This document shows, piece by piece, positions 36,136-44,852 of a stretch of 64,000 nucleotides of DNA. Every line of letters starts with the position of its first letter. Position 1 is the stretch's first letter. This DNA is from Azospirillum formosense (GTDB lineage: Bacteria; Pseudomonadota; Alphaproteobacteria; Azospirillales; Azospirillaceae). Made by a program: the position numbers and the translations under genes. Below the pieces are notes generated by a model. That model did no database searches. It was not told the DNA's origin and was given only the letters and a program-made list of their open reading frames with translations. The stretch spans positions 15,001-79,000 of the forward strand of contig NZ_CP159403.1 in NCBI RefSeq assembly GCF_040500525.1, written 5' to 3'.

Positions 36136-37778
36136 ACGGGTGGCCAATGAGCGCTTGGATAAATCATCTGGTGATCGCGCCGATCGTCATCCCGTTGCTG
36201 GTCGGCGCCCTGCTGATGCTGATCGACGAGCGGCGGCGGGCGCTGAAGGCCACGCTCGGGGTGGCGTCGGCCTCGGTGCTGCTGGCGCTGGCGGTGCTGC
36301 TGCTCTATCTCACGGACCACACCGCCACGGGGGCGGACGCCACCGTGCGCGTCTACCGGCTGGGCGACTGGCCGTCGCTGTTCGGCATCGTCCTGGTGCT
36401 CGACCGGCTGTCGGCGATGATGCTGGTGCTGACCGGCATCCTGGGGCTGTCCGCCCTGGTCTTCGCGCTGGCGCGCTGGCAGAAGGCGGGCGCCCATTTC
36501 CATTCGCTGTTCCAGTTCCAGCTGATGGGGCTGAACGGCGCCTTCCTGACCGGCGACCTGTTCAACCTCTTCGTCTTCTTCGAGATCATGCTGGCCGCCT
36601 CCTACGGTCTGGCCCTGCACGGCTCCGGCCTCGCCCGCGTGCGCGCCGGGCTGCATTACATCGCGATCAACCTGGCGGCGTCCCTGCTCTTCCTGATCGG
36701 GGTGAGCATGATCTACGGCGTGTCCGGCACGCTGAACATGGCCGAGCTGGCCGTGCGCATCGCCGGGGTCGCTCCGGAGGACCGCGGGCTGCTGGAGGCC
36801 GGGGCGGCGATCCTCGGCGTCGCCTTCCTGATCAAGGCGGGCATGTGGCCGCTGGGCTTCTGGCTGCCGAACACCTACACGACGGTCGGGGCGCCGTCGG
36901 CCGCGATCATCTCGATCCTCAGCAAGGTCGGCATCTACGCGATCATCCGGATCTGGCTGCTCATCTTCGGCGACAGCGCCGGGGCCTCGGCGGGCTTCGG
37001 CGGGCACTGGCTGCTGATCGGCGGGGTCCTCACCATCGCCTTCGGCTCCATCGCGGTGCTGGCGACGCAAAATCTGGCGCGGCTGGCCGGGGCCAGCGTG
37101 CTGGTCTCATCCGGCACGCTGCTGGCCGCCATCGGCGCCGGGCAGGCGGCGGTGACCGGCGGCGCGCTGTTCTACATGACCAGCTCCGTCCTGGCGATCG
37201 CCGGGCTGTTCCTGCTGATCGAGCTGGTCGAGCGCGGCCGCATGGTCGGCGCCGACGTTCTGGCGGTGACGCGCGAGGCCTTCGGCGAGGGCGAGGACGA
37301 GGAGTCGGACGATGACGACGCCATCGGCGTGTCGATCCCGGCGATCATGGCGATCCTCGGCATCGCCTTCATGGCCTGCGCGCTTCTGCTCGCCGGCCTG
37401 CCGCCGCTGTCCGGCTTCCTCGCCAAGTTCGCCATCCTGGCGCCGATGCTGGCGCAGGGGGCGGAGGGGCTGCCCTTCACCACCTGGGCGCTGATGGCGG
37501 CGCTGATCCTGTCCGGTCTGGCGACCGTGGTCGCGATGAGCCGCACCGGCATCGACGTCTTCTGGGCGTCGCCCGCGGGCGAACTGCCGCGCGTGCGCCT
37601 CGTCGAACTCGGGCCGGTCATGCTGCTGCTGGCGCTGTGCGTGGCGCTGACCGTCCAGGCCGGTCCGGTGATGCGCTACATGGAGGACACCGCCCGCTCG
37701 CTGCACGGGCCGGAGCGCTACGTCCAGGGGGTGATGACGCCCGCGGCGCCGGGGACCGGCAAGGGGGTCGCGCCATGA
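36132..37778 (+). CDS. mrpD: Mrp antiporter subunit D
   Basis: A 548-residue NuoM/NuoN-like proton-channel subunit, with FQLMGLNGAFLTGDLFNLFVFFEIM, LIKAGMWPLGFWLPNTY and GAPSAAIISILSKVG. The GTG at 36132 overlaps the mrpC stop and has AAGGAG at 36118-36123, 8 nt upstream, which favours it over ATG 36147. A very acidic cytoplasmic loop (EGEDEESDDDD, about residues 386-396) is unusual for the family. Confidence 0.94.
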   Translation: MNGWPMSAWINHLVIAPIVIPLLVGALLMLIDERRRALKATLGVASASVLLALAVLLLYLTDHTATGADATVRVYRLGDWPSLFGIVLVLDRLSAMMLVLTGILGLSALVFALARWQKAGAHFHSLFQFQLMGLNGAFLTGDLFNLFVFFEIMLAASYGLALHGSGLARVRAGLHYIAINLAASLLFLIGVSMIYGVSGTLNMAELAVRIAGVAPEDRGLLEAGAAILGVAFLIKAGMWPLGFWLPNTYTTVGAPSAAIISILSKVGIYAIIRIWLLIFGDSAGASAGFGGHWLLIGGVLTIAFGSIAVLATQNLARLAGASVLVSSGTLLAAIGAGQAAVTGGALFYMTSSVLAIAGLFLLIELVERGRMVGADVLAVTREAFGEGEDEESDDDDAIGVSIPAIMAILGIAFMACALLLAGLPPLSGFLAKFAILAPMLAQGAEGLPFTTWALMAALILSGLATVVAMSRTGIDVFWASPAGELPRVRLVELGPVMLLLALCVALTVQAGPVMRYMEDTARSLHGPERYVQGVMTPAAPGTGKGVAP

Positions 37779-38263
37779 AGCGCTGGTGGCCTTACCCGCT
37801 GCTGACCGCCGCGCTCGTGGCGATGTGGCTTCTGCTGACCGAGAGCGTAGCGCTCGGCTCCATCCTGATGGGCGGCGTCCTGGCGACCGTCGCGGTCTGG
37901 GGATTCGCGGCGCTCGACCCGCCGGGCGGCCGGCTGAAGCGGCCGCGCGCCGCCGTCGCGCTGGCCGCGCTGGTGATGGGCGACATCGCGCGTTCCAACC
38001 TCGCGGTCGTCAAGATCATCCTCAACCCGCGCAAGACGGACCGGGTGTCCGGATTCCTCCACATCCCGCTCGACATGCGGGCGCCCTACGGTCTGGCGAC
38101 GCTGGCCTGCATCATCACGGCGACGCCGGGGACGATCTGGGTGGAGTACAATTCCGCGAACAACACCATCCTTCTCCACATCCTCGATCTGGTCGACGAG
38201 AGCACCTGGATCGACACCATCAAGGGACGGTACGAGAAGCGCCTGATGGAGATCTTCGAATGA
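37775..38263 (+). CDS. mrpE: Mrp antiporter subunit E
   Basis: A 162-residue subunit with two N-terminal membrane helices. The family ending is present: TPGTIWVEYN, LLHILD and a charged C-terminal helix. It overlaps mrpD by 4 nt and supports complex assembly. Confidence 0.93.
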   Translation: MKRWWPYPLLTAALVAMWLLLTESVALGSILMGGVLATVAVWGFAALDPPGGRLKRPRAAVALAALVMGDIARSNLAVVKIILNPRKTDRVSGFLHIPLDMRAPYGLATLACIITATPGTIWVEYNSANNTILLHILDLVDESTWIDTIKGRYEKRLMEIFE

Positions 38264-38541
38264 CCGCCACGCTGCTGCTCTGGTCGATCTTCCTGGCGCA
38301 GATCCTGCTGGTCGTCGCGATGGCCTGCGCGACGTACCGCGTGCTGCGCGGGCCGCGGGCGCAGGACCGCGTGCTCGGGCTCGACACGCTGTACGTCAAC
38401 GCCACGATGCTGCTGCTGACCTTCGGCATCCGCACCGGCAGCACGCTCTATTTCGAGGCGGCGCTGATCATCGCGCTGCTCGGCTTCGTCGCGACGGCGG
38501 CGCTCGCGAAGTTCCTCATGCGCGGAGAGGTGATCGAATGA
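38260..38541 (+). CDS. mrpF: Mrp antiporter subunit F
   Basis: A 93-residue three-helix subunit with the family motif VLRGPRAQDRVLGLDTL and a C-terminal LGFVATAALAKFLMRGE. It overlaps mrpE and mrpG by 4 nt each. Confidence 0.93.
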   Translation: MTATLLLWSIFLAQILLVVAMACATYRVLRGPRAQDRVLGLDTLYVNATMLLLTFGIRTGSTLYFEAALIIALLGFVATAALAKFLMRGEVIE

Positions 38542-38960
38542 CGCATCTGGCCGACCTGCCCGCCTGGGCGGCGATCCCGGTGGCGCTGCTCCTCCTGCTC
38601 GGCGCCTCGCTGGCGCTGATCGGGTCCATCGGGTTCGTGCGGCTGCGCAGCTTCTACGAGCGCGTCCACGCCCCGACGCTGGGCACCACCATGGGCATCG
38701 GCTCCGTGCTGCTGGCCTCGATGCTGTGCTTCACCGTCCTGCAGTCGCGGCTGGTGCTGCACGAGCTTCTGATCGCCGTCTTCATGGTGGTGACCACGCC
38801 GATCACGCTGATGCTGCTCGCCCGCGCCGCCCTCTACCGCGACCGCAGCGAGGGCAGCGACGGCGTGCCGCCGGCGCCGCCGGCGCAGACGACGGCATCC
38901 TCGGCCGCCGTCCCCCCGGCTCCCGCTCCCTTGGCCCCGGACGCCGCTCCGCCGGTGTAG
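38538..38960 (+). CDS. mrpG: Mrp antiporter subunit G
   Basis: A 140-residue three-helix subunit with GSIGFVRLRSFYERVHAPTLG and ITLMLLARAALYRD. A Pro/Ala-rich tail of about 35 residues extends beyond the usual end, echoing the tail of MrpA. It is the last gene of the complete Mrp operon. Confidence 0.93.
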   Translation: MTHLADLPAWAAIPVALLLLLGASLALIGSIGFVRLRSFYERVHAPTLGTTMGIGSVLLASMLCFTVLQSRLVLHELLIAVFMVVTTPITLMLLARAALYRDRSEGSDGVPPAPPAQTTASSAAVPPAPAPLAPDAAPPV

Positions 38961-38980
38961 GGTTTCCGGCCGAGCCGGCG

Positions 38981-39403
38981 TCAGGTCGCCTCGACCTGGG
39001 CGAACATGCCGGAGTCGTCGGTGAAGCTCTTGAACTCCAGCCCGTTGCCCGACGGGTCGAGGATGAAGAAGGTCCCCTGCTCCGACGGCTTGCCGGGGTA
39101 GCGGATCTGCGGCTCCAGGAGGAAGGTCGCGCCGGCGGCCTCCAGCCGCTCCCGCAGCGCGTCCCAGACCGGGCGCGGCAGCACCGCCCCGAAATGATGC
39201 AGCGGCACCGCCTTGCCGTCGACCATGCTGGTCTCGGCCGAGCGCGGCTCGGACGAGCGGTGGGCGGAGATCTGGTTGCCGAAGAAGTCGAAATCGATCC
39301 ACCGCTCGGTGGAGCGCCCTTCGCGGCAGCCCAGCACATCGACGTAGAAACGGCGGGTTTCCTCGATGTCCCGGATGGGAAAGGCGAGATGAAACGCGAA
39401 CAC
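38981..39403 (-). CDS. Glyoxalase/VOC superfamily protein
   Basis: A 140-residue protein of the vicinal-oxygen-chelate fold has paired beta-alpha-beta-beta-beta units. His in FHLAFPIRD, His in VPLHHFGAVL, and Glu in GLEFKSF probably bind metal. GTG 39403 is chosen because AGGG precedes it by 6 nt and the fold begins immediately; an ATG at 39466 is in frame. The substrate is unknown. It converges on mrpG with 20 bp between. Confidence 0.82.
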   Translation of the reverse strand: MFAFHLAFPIRDIEETRRFYVDVLGCREGRSTERWIDFDFFGNQISAHRSSEPRSAETSMVDGKAVPLHHFGAVLPRPVWDALRERLEAAGATFLLEPQIRYPGKPSEQGTFFILDPSGNGLEFKSFTDDSGMFAQVEAT

Positions 39404-39501
39404 CGGCGCACCCTTTTGACGTTGATTCGGGTGGCCAGGGTAGACCGCGCTCCGTGGTGCCAACAAACGATTTAAGCGGGGGTCGATCGCGCGAAAACGC
39501 T

Positions 39502-39534
39502 GCGGCCCCGGTCCGCGATGCGAACCGGGGCCGC
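39502..39534 (-). terminator. Rho-independent-type terminator after the porin gene
   Basis: Arms 39502-39512 and 39524-39534 form a perfect 11-bp GC stem with an 11-nt loop. On the minus strand it is followed by AGCGTTTTCG. It lies 15 bp past the porin stop and probably ends the long minus-strand operon. Confidence 0.75.
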
Positions 39535-39548
39535 GTCGCCCGGCGCGA

Positions 39549-40733
39549 TCAGAAGGACAGACGGGTGTCGAGCATCACGATGTGCGCGCGGTCCTTCAGG
39601 TCGCCGCCGTCGGGACGGCCCGCCTGCAGGGTGGACCGCACATAGTCGTACTCCAGCCCGGCGGTGAAGCCGGGGGCGACGGTCCAGGTGACGCCGCCCT
39701 GCCAGATGTCCGCCTTGCTCGGCGTGGACATGGTCGCGCTGTCGTTGCCCAGCGCCCGCAGGTAGTTGGCGGCGAGCAGCAGCGGCCCGGCGCCGTACTG
39801 CGCGCCGAAGATCCAGTTCTGCTGCGCCCGCGTCTGGGCGAGGCCCTCGGCGTAGCCGCTGTCGCCGCTGTAGGCGTAGCTGGCGCCGACCTTCACCGGA
39901 CCGTAGCCGACGTTGGCGCCGACATGGACGGAGTTCAGGTCCTCGAAGGACTGGCTGACGACGCCGTCGGTCTGGCGCACCGCCTTGCCGGTCGCGTAGA
40001 AGGCGCTGCCCTCGACGCTGACCTCGCCGACCGCGGTCTGGAAGGCGCCGCCGACCTCGACCACATCGCGGAAGGACAGCAGGTCACCCAGCGCGTCGGT
40101 GGTGCGGCGGTTGACCGACGCGTTGGAGTCGCCGCTGCGCGGCATGTAGGACACCGCCGCCGACAGGCCGCCGAAGCTCGGCGTGATGTAGACGAATTTG
40201 GTCCCGGTGTCGTAGGCGATCAGCGTGCGCAGGCTGGTGGCGGCCAGCGGCAGGGCGCCGAAGGTCGAGGAGCCGTTCAGGAACAGGATGCCGTTGCTGT
40301 CCGGGCTGCCCGCCACGCCTTCCACGTTCGGGCCGATCATCCCGTATTCGTCCGACAGGCCGTTGATGACGCCGGCCTGGATCGTGCCGAAGCCGCCGTT
40401 GGCGAAGAGGAAGGCGCGGTCGTTCTCGATGTTGCGGGTCGAGACGGTCGGATCGCCGTTGCCCGCCACGATGCGCAGCCGCGCGCCGTAGGTCAGGCCG
40501 TTGTCGGCGGTGGCCGTCGGGGTGACGACCAGACGGTAGCGGTTGGCGAACTCGCGCGAGCGCAGGCCCTCATCCCGGTCCTGGCGGATGTAGGCGCCCT
40601 GGAAATAGGCGTCGCCGCCGAGGATCAGGTCGAAGCTCGGCTCGGCCAGGGCCGGAGCCGACGTCAGGGCGGCGAAGGCGGTGCCGGCGAGAGCGGCGGC
40701 GCGAAGGGAGAAGGCGTTCATGGGCGTCGTCAT
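39549..40733 (-). CDS. Outer-membrane porin
   Basis: A 394-residue beta-barrel porin of the Gram-negative general type. The signal peptide is MNAFSLRAAALAGTAFAAL followed by a cleavage near APALA. Alternating strands follow, with GFGTIQAGVINGLSDEYG as the pore-loop region and a terminal Phe (MLDTRLSF) as the BAM recognition signal. ATG 40733 overlaps the upstream stop in an ATGA junction; ATG 40721 would also keep the signal intact. As last gene of the ten-gene run, it could provide the outer-membrane path for whatever that system moves, or be coincidental. Confidence 0.88.
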   Translation of the reverse strand: MTTPMNAFSLRAAALAGTAFAALTSAPALAEPSFDLILGGDAYFQGAYIRQDRDEGLRSREFANRYRLVVTPTATADNGLTYGARLRIVAGNGDPTVSTRNIENDRAFLFANGGFGTIQAGVINGLSDEYGMIGPNVEGVAGSPDSNGILFLNGSSTFGALPLAATSLRTLIAYDTGTKFVYITPSFGGLSAAVSYMPRSGDSNASVNRRTTDALGDLLSFRDVVEVGGAFQTAVGEVSVEGSAFYATGKAVRQTDGVVSQSFEDLNSVHVGANVGYGPVKVGASYAYSGDSGYAEGLAQTRAQQNWIFGAQYGAGPLLLAANYLRALGNDSATMSTPSKADIWQGGVTWTVAPGFTAGLEYDYVRSTLQAGRPDGGDLKDRAHIVMLDTRLSF

Positions 40734-41488
40734 TCCAGGGTCGAGAGAGGAGGGCTGCCGGGAAACCAGCGGCGGCCGAAGGGGGTGAGGTTGGCGTCCT
40801 CTAGCCGGGCGAGGCAGAGGATCTCCACGCTGTCGGCCCAGCGCGGGTTGATGCGGCGGAACCGGGCGACCGCCGGGCTGTCCAGCTTGGCCTCGCTGAT
40901 GGCGCGGGCCTCCTCGGTCAGACCGTAGCCTTGCCATTGCCAGTCCACGGTGCCGGTTTCGGCGTCGTAGTATTGGGCGAAGCATTCCCGCCCGATGTGG
41001 TCGCGGAACGCCCGGTCGAGGCCGTCGGGGGGCTGGTCCGGTTGCGGCGTGTGGCGGACGAACAGCATCGGCATGTAGCGGTAGGAGCGGTAGCCGACCG
41101 CGCTGTAGCTCCAGTACCACAGCCGTCCCGAACGGTCGGCGCGGGCGCGGGCGACCATTTCGGCGACCATCGAGCGGACCAGCTCGTTCGATCCCCAGAA
41201 GCGGCGCTCCAGGATGCAGTGGGCGGTGTGGAAGGCGCCGACGGCGGTGCCGCCGATCTCCGTCGCCTGCCGGTAGACGGTGGCGAAGCCGACCAGCTCC
41301 CCGGTCCCGGCGTCCTCCTGCAGAACGCAGTGGTCGAGGCCGTCCAACTCCTCGTTGAAATAGTCCTCGCCGTAGCCTTCGAACCAGACGCTGAGCAGGG
41401 CGAACATCGCCGCCCGCCGCTCGGGCGTCAGGGCCGCCGGCGCGACGAAGCTGGTCCGCAGGGGAGGGCGCGCCGCGGGCGTGGTCAT
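40730..41488 (-). CDS. Acetyltransferase-like protein of unknown function
   Basis: The 252-residue protein has no confident family. Its pattern LVGFATVYRQ, then a strand, HCILERRFWGSNELVRSMVAEMVARA, then a Trp/Tyr-rich stretch (RLWYWSYSAVGYRSYRYMPM) recalls a GNAT N-acetyltransferase fold with a divergent acetyl-CoA loop. The C-terminal third adds a separate helical region. It overlaps the SET-domain gene by 4 nt, so the two are co-translated. Confidence 0.7.
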   Translation of the reverse strand: MTTPAARPPLRTSFVAPAALTPERRAAMFALLSVWFEGYGEDYFNEELDGLDHCVLQEDAGTGELVGFATVYRQATEIGGTAVGAFHTAHCILERRFWGSNELVRSMVAEMVARARADRSGRLWYWSYSAVGYRSYRYMPMLFVRHTPQPDQPPDGLDRAFRDHIGRECFAQYYDAETGTVDWQWQGYGLTEEARAISEAKLDSPAVARFRRINPRWADSVEILCLARLEDANLTPFGRRWFPGSPPLSTLE

Positions 41489-41910
41489 TCCCCGGCTCCG
41501 GCCCCGGCCCCGGTCAGATAGAGCGCCGCCCCGGCCTCGCGCACGTCGGCGCAGATGTCCTCATAGTTGCAGGTGATCTCCTCCCCGGCGGCGATGTCGC
41601 GGCGGGCGACGAAGCGCCGCCAGTCGCCGGGATCGGCCCGCCCGATCGATGGACCGTCCGCGTGGTTGAGGAACCGGGCGTCGTCCCCCGGCAGAAGGAC
41701 GCCGACGCCCTCGATCACGCAGCCGTGGAAATCGACCAGCCGGGCGACCTGCGGAAACTCCGCCAGCAAGGCGTCGTCGGGCTCCAGCAGGCGATCGATG
41801 CGGGCGTCGAACGCCCACACCGGCGTGCCGGCGGCGACCGCCTCTTCGGCGAAGAGTCCCAGCCCGTGGATCGGGCTGGAGGCGAGGCGGGTGGCGATGA
41901 GGAGCGGCAT
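41485..41910 (-). CDS. SET-domain protein (putative protein lysine methyltransferase)
   Basis: A compact 141-residue SET domain has the expected order: IHGLGLFAEEAVAAGT, the NH motif RFLNHADGPSI and GEEITCNYEDI. It lacks pre- and post-SET cysteines. Bacterial SET proteins methylate lysines of various cellular proteins; the target here is unknown, but the co-translated neighbour is one candidate. The C-terminal Gly/Ala tail is short and disordered. Confidence 0.85.
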   Translation of the reverse strand: MPLLIATRLASSPIHGLGLFAEEAVAAGTPVWAFDARIDRLLEPDDALLAEFPQVARLVDFHGCVIEGVGVLLPGDDARFLNHADGPSIGRADPGDWRRFVARRDIAAGEEITCNYEDICADVREAGAALYLTGAGAGAGE

Positions 41911-41934
41911 GGCGTCCTTCTCCGGCGATGAGAC

Positions 41935-43098
41935 TCAGGCGGCGGCGGTGGCCGCCTCGGCGGGAGCCAGCGACTCGTCGAACTCGAAGCTGGCGGCGTC
42001 GTCGACGAACTGCTCGGCGATGGTCGTGCCGGGGTTGGTCAGGCAGACGCCGATGTAGTCGGCGAAGCGCGGCGGCGGGGTGAAGCCCTCGGCCAGCAGG
42101 CGGCTGTTGTCGAAGGCGATGTCCTGCGCGGTGAAGCGGTGGTACTTGCGCCCGCCGGCCATCATCGTCCGGTGCAGGATGTCGCGCTGCGGGAAGGCCA
42201 GGCGGAAGGCGCGGTCGAAGGGCTTCCAGCCTTCCGGACCCTTCGGGTCGAAGAAGCTGTAGGGGCGGGTGCCCTCATGGCCGTGCGCGGCGAAGGCGGC
42301 CTGGAAGTCGCTCCACAGGGTGCGGCTGCCGAGGCCGGCGGAGATGTGGTAGAGGCTGTGCTTCAGGTCGGGCTTGCGCAGCAGGTCGTGCAGCCGGGCC
42401 GAGGCCCAGTCCACCGGAACGATGTCGATGAAGCCGTCCGGCGAGCAGGGCAGGACGCCGGTGCGGTCGACCAGCCGGAAGAACCAGAAGATGCTGGCGC
42501 TCGGGCGCACGCCCATCGCGGTGTGGCCGACGACGATGGACGGGCGGCAGACGACGATCGGCAGGTCGGGGAAGCCGGCGGCCAGGGCGCGTTCCGCCGC
42601 CGCCTTGCTGCGGGTGTATTCGACGATGTGCGGCGTGTCGTGGCCGGGGGCCGGAGCCTCCTCGACCATCTCCAGCCACGGCGTCTCGCCGCAGCAGAAG
42701 GCGGTGCCGATGTGCAGGAAGCGCTGCAGGTGCTTCATGCGGCGGGCGCGGGCGGCCAGCGCCAGCGTGCCGTCGACGTTGATCTGCCAGACCGAGTGGC
42801 GGCTGTCGAAGGAGGTGTCGGCGGCGACGTGGACGATGTGGGTCACCGCGTCCAGCCGCGGGTCGGCGCTGGTCGCCAGCGACTGCAGGTCGCCCGGGAT
42901 GATCTGGCAGAGATCGGCGTAGGCCTGGGCCGTGGCGCGGTCGACGCAGCGGGACAGGTTGGTGGCGAGACGGGCGCGGCAGGCGGCCTCGTCGGCGCCG
43001 CGGATCAGCAGCAGGCAGTCCGCCGCGGTCCCGTTCTTGACGGCGTCGAGGTAGAAGGAACCACCGAGAAAGCCGGTGCCGCCGGTGAGAAGGATCAT
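41935..43098 (-). CDS. Thioester-reductase-like extended SDR
   Basis: A 387-residue NAD(P)-binding protein of the male-sterility/thioester-reductase group. The glycine motif is GGTGFLGG at the very N-terminus. Other motifs are HVAADTSFDS, the catalytic Tyr/Lys in YTRSKAAAE, and RPSIVVGHT. This family reduces acyl or peptidyl thioesters to aldehydes or alcohols. It is a stand-alone domain here, with no attached carrier protein. Position between exporters and a SET protein suggests tailoring of an exported lipid or peptide (inference). Confidence 0.82.
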   Translation of the reverse strand: MILLTGGTGFLGGSFYLDAVKNGTAADCLLLIRGADEAACRARLATNLSRCVDRATAQAYADLCQIIPGDLQSLATSADPRLDAVTHIVHVAADTSFDSRHSVWQINVDGTLALAARARRMKHLQRFLHIGTAFCCGETPWLEMVEEAPAPGHDTPHIVEYTRSKAAAERALAAGFPDLPIVVCRPSIVVGHTAMGVRPSASIFWFFRLVDRTGVLPCSPDGFIDIVPVDWASARLHDLLRKPDLKHSLYHISAGLGSRTLWSDFQAAFAAHGHEGTRPYSFFDPKGPEGWKPFDRAFRLAFPQRDILHRTMMAGGRKYHRFTAQDIAFDNSRLLAEGFTPPPRFADYIGVCLTNPGTTIAEQFVDDAASFEFDESLAPAEAATAAA

Positions 43099-43180
43099 GG
43101 TGTGCCTCAGTCTCGCGTCTGGGGGAGGGGAGGGTTCGGTCGGTGGCTCCGATCCGCTGGCCCCGATCCGCTGGTCTGGA

Positions 43181-44845
43181 TCAGGCGGGCAGCAGGTCGG
43201 GGGCCGGAAGGGCGGGGGTGTCGAGCCGGCGGATACCGCCCTGCTCCACCTGGATCTGCACGTCGGCGGCGTCGAAATACGCGTCGTCGTGGGTCACGGC
43301 GATCACGGTGATGCCGCGCGCCTTCATCCAGGGAATGATCTCGCGGTAGAATTTCCGCCGGAAGTAGGGGGACTGGTCGGCGGCCCATTCGTCGAGCACC
43401 AGCACGGGCTTGCGCTCCAGCAGGGCGGCGGCCAGCGCGAGGCGCTTCTTCTGCCCCTGCGACAGGTCCACCGTCGTGAAGGCGCGGCCTTCGACCGCCA
43501 CCTTGTCCGACATCTCCAGCAGGTCGAGCAGCTCGTCGGCGAAGCCGTCCTCCAGCGACACCGCGCCGTAGAGCTGGCGGGTGACGTGGTTGTCGGAGAA
43601 GACGACGGAGAACAGGTCGCGGTAGGAGCCCAGCGTGTCCGCCGTCACCACCGCGCCGTCCACCGTCAGGCTGCCGCGTTGCGCCGGGTAGAGGCCGAGC
43701 AGCATGTGGATCAGCGTGCTCTTGCCGGCGCCGTTGTGGCCGGTGACGAAGACGACGTTGCCGCGCTCCACCGTCAGGTCGATGGGACCGACGGTGAAGG
43801 AGCCGGTGCCGTCGCGTCCGGGGTGGCGGTACGACGCGCCGTCGAGCGCGATGGTGGAGAAGTCGCCGAAACCGGTCGGCGGCGCGTCCTTGACCCGGCG
43901 CTGCGCAGGGCGCGGCGGCGCCTTCAGCTCCGCCTCCACCGCCAGATACGACCGGGCGGCGGTCTCGGCGCTGATGTAGGAGGGGTAGGAGGCGACGATG
44001 GTGATGACCGGGTAGGCGATGAAGGCGGCGGCGTGGCCGGCCAGCACGACGGTCGCGATGTCGGTGCTCGTCACCGCCGGCAGCAGGAAGATGATCCCGG
44101 CCAGCGCCGCGTAATAGGTCAGCTCGCTCAGCGTGAAGTAGTGGCTGTACTCGGCGCCGAAGCGGTGGCGCTCCTTGCGCAGCGCCTCGGCGCAGGCGGT
44201 GGCGTCGGACAGCGCGTTGGCGGCGCGGCGGCGGTTCAGCTTGCACTCGCGCAGGGTCTGCAGGATGTGGTCCGACCGTTCCGACAGCGCGCCCTCGGCC
44301 TCGTGGATCGTCTCCGACAGCCGCTCCAGCCGCAGGACGGAGCGGGTGATCAGGACGCCGCCGACCGTCAGGAAGCCCAGCACGATCAGCACCGCGGCGT
44401 TCGACAGGGTGGCGAGGTAGAGCAGGCAGAGGAGGATCGCCGCGACCGACTGAAAGCTGATGACCAGCGTCGGCACCGCCTGGGCGAGAAGCTGAAGCTC
44501 CGGCCCGGCGACCTGGGCGAGGCGGGTGGACCCGACCGCCATGGCATCGGGCAGGTCGGCGGCCACCGCGCGGCGCAGCAGGTCGACGCGCAGAACCGCC
44601 AGCGCCGCCTGCATCCGCTTGGACGCCGCGCTCATCATCCAGCCCTGGGCGAACCGCCAGGAGAAGGCGGACAGCAGGAAGATGAACAGCAGACGCTGCA
44701 ACCCCTCCGGATCGTCCATGATGACCAGAGCGCTGTTCAGCGAGGTCAGCAGGGCGAGGTTGAGGGCCGCCGCCAGCACCGCCAGCAGCATCAGCGGCTG
44801 CATGTTGCGCAGGGCGTCGCGTCTCAGGATGCGCCAGAGATCCAT
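43181..44845 (-). CDS. Cyclic-peptide-type ABC exporter (PvdE/SyrD-like), second of a pair
   Basis: A 554-residue half-transporter has six membrane helices then an ATPase. Walker A is GHNGAGKST (about 366-374), the signature is LSQGQKKRLAL, Walker B is VLVLDEWAADQ and the H-loop is VTHDD. The signature LSxGQ followed by KKR, and the DEWAADQ Walker B, are hallmarks of the PvdE/SyrD group that exports siderophore precursors or cyclic lipopeptides. ATG 44845 begins 7 nt after the SPFH gene stop. With the exporter at 46183-47907 it probably forms a heterodimer. Confidence 0.9.
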   Translation of the reverse strand: MDLWRILRRDALRNMQPLMLLAVLAAALNLALLTSLNSALVIMDDPEGLQRLLFIFLLSAFSWRFAQGWMMSAASKRMQAALAVLRVDLLRRAVAADLPDAMAVGSTRLAQVAGPELQLLAQAVPTLVISFQSVAAILLCLLYLATLSNAAVLIVLGFLTVGGVLITRSVLRLERLSETIHEAEGALSERSDHILQTLRECKLNRRRAANALSDATACAEALRKERHRFGAEYSHYFTLSELTYYAALAGIIFLLPAVTSTDIATVVLAGHAAAFIAYPVITIVASYPSYISAETAARSYLAVEAELKAPPRPAQRRVKDAPPTGFGDFSTIALDGASYRHPGRDGTGSFTVGPIDLTVERGNVVFVTGHNGAGKSTLIHMLLGLYPAQRGSLTVDGAVVTADTLGSYRDLFSVVFSDNHVTRQLYGAVSLEDGFADELLDLLEMSDKVAVEGRAFTTVDLSQGQKKRLALAAALLERKPVLVLDEWAADQSPYFRRKFYREIIPWMKARGITVIAVTHDDAYFDAADVQIQVEQGGIRRLDTPALPAPDLLPA

Positions 44846-44852
44846 CGCCGGC

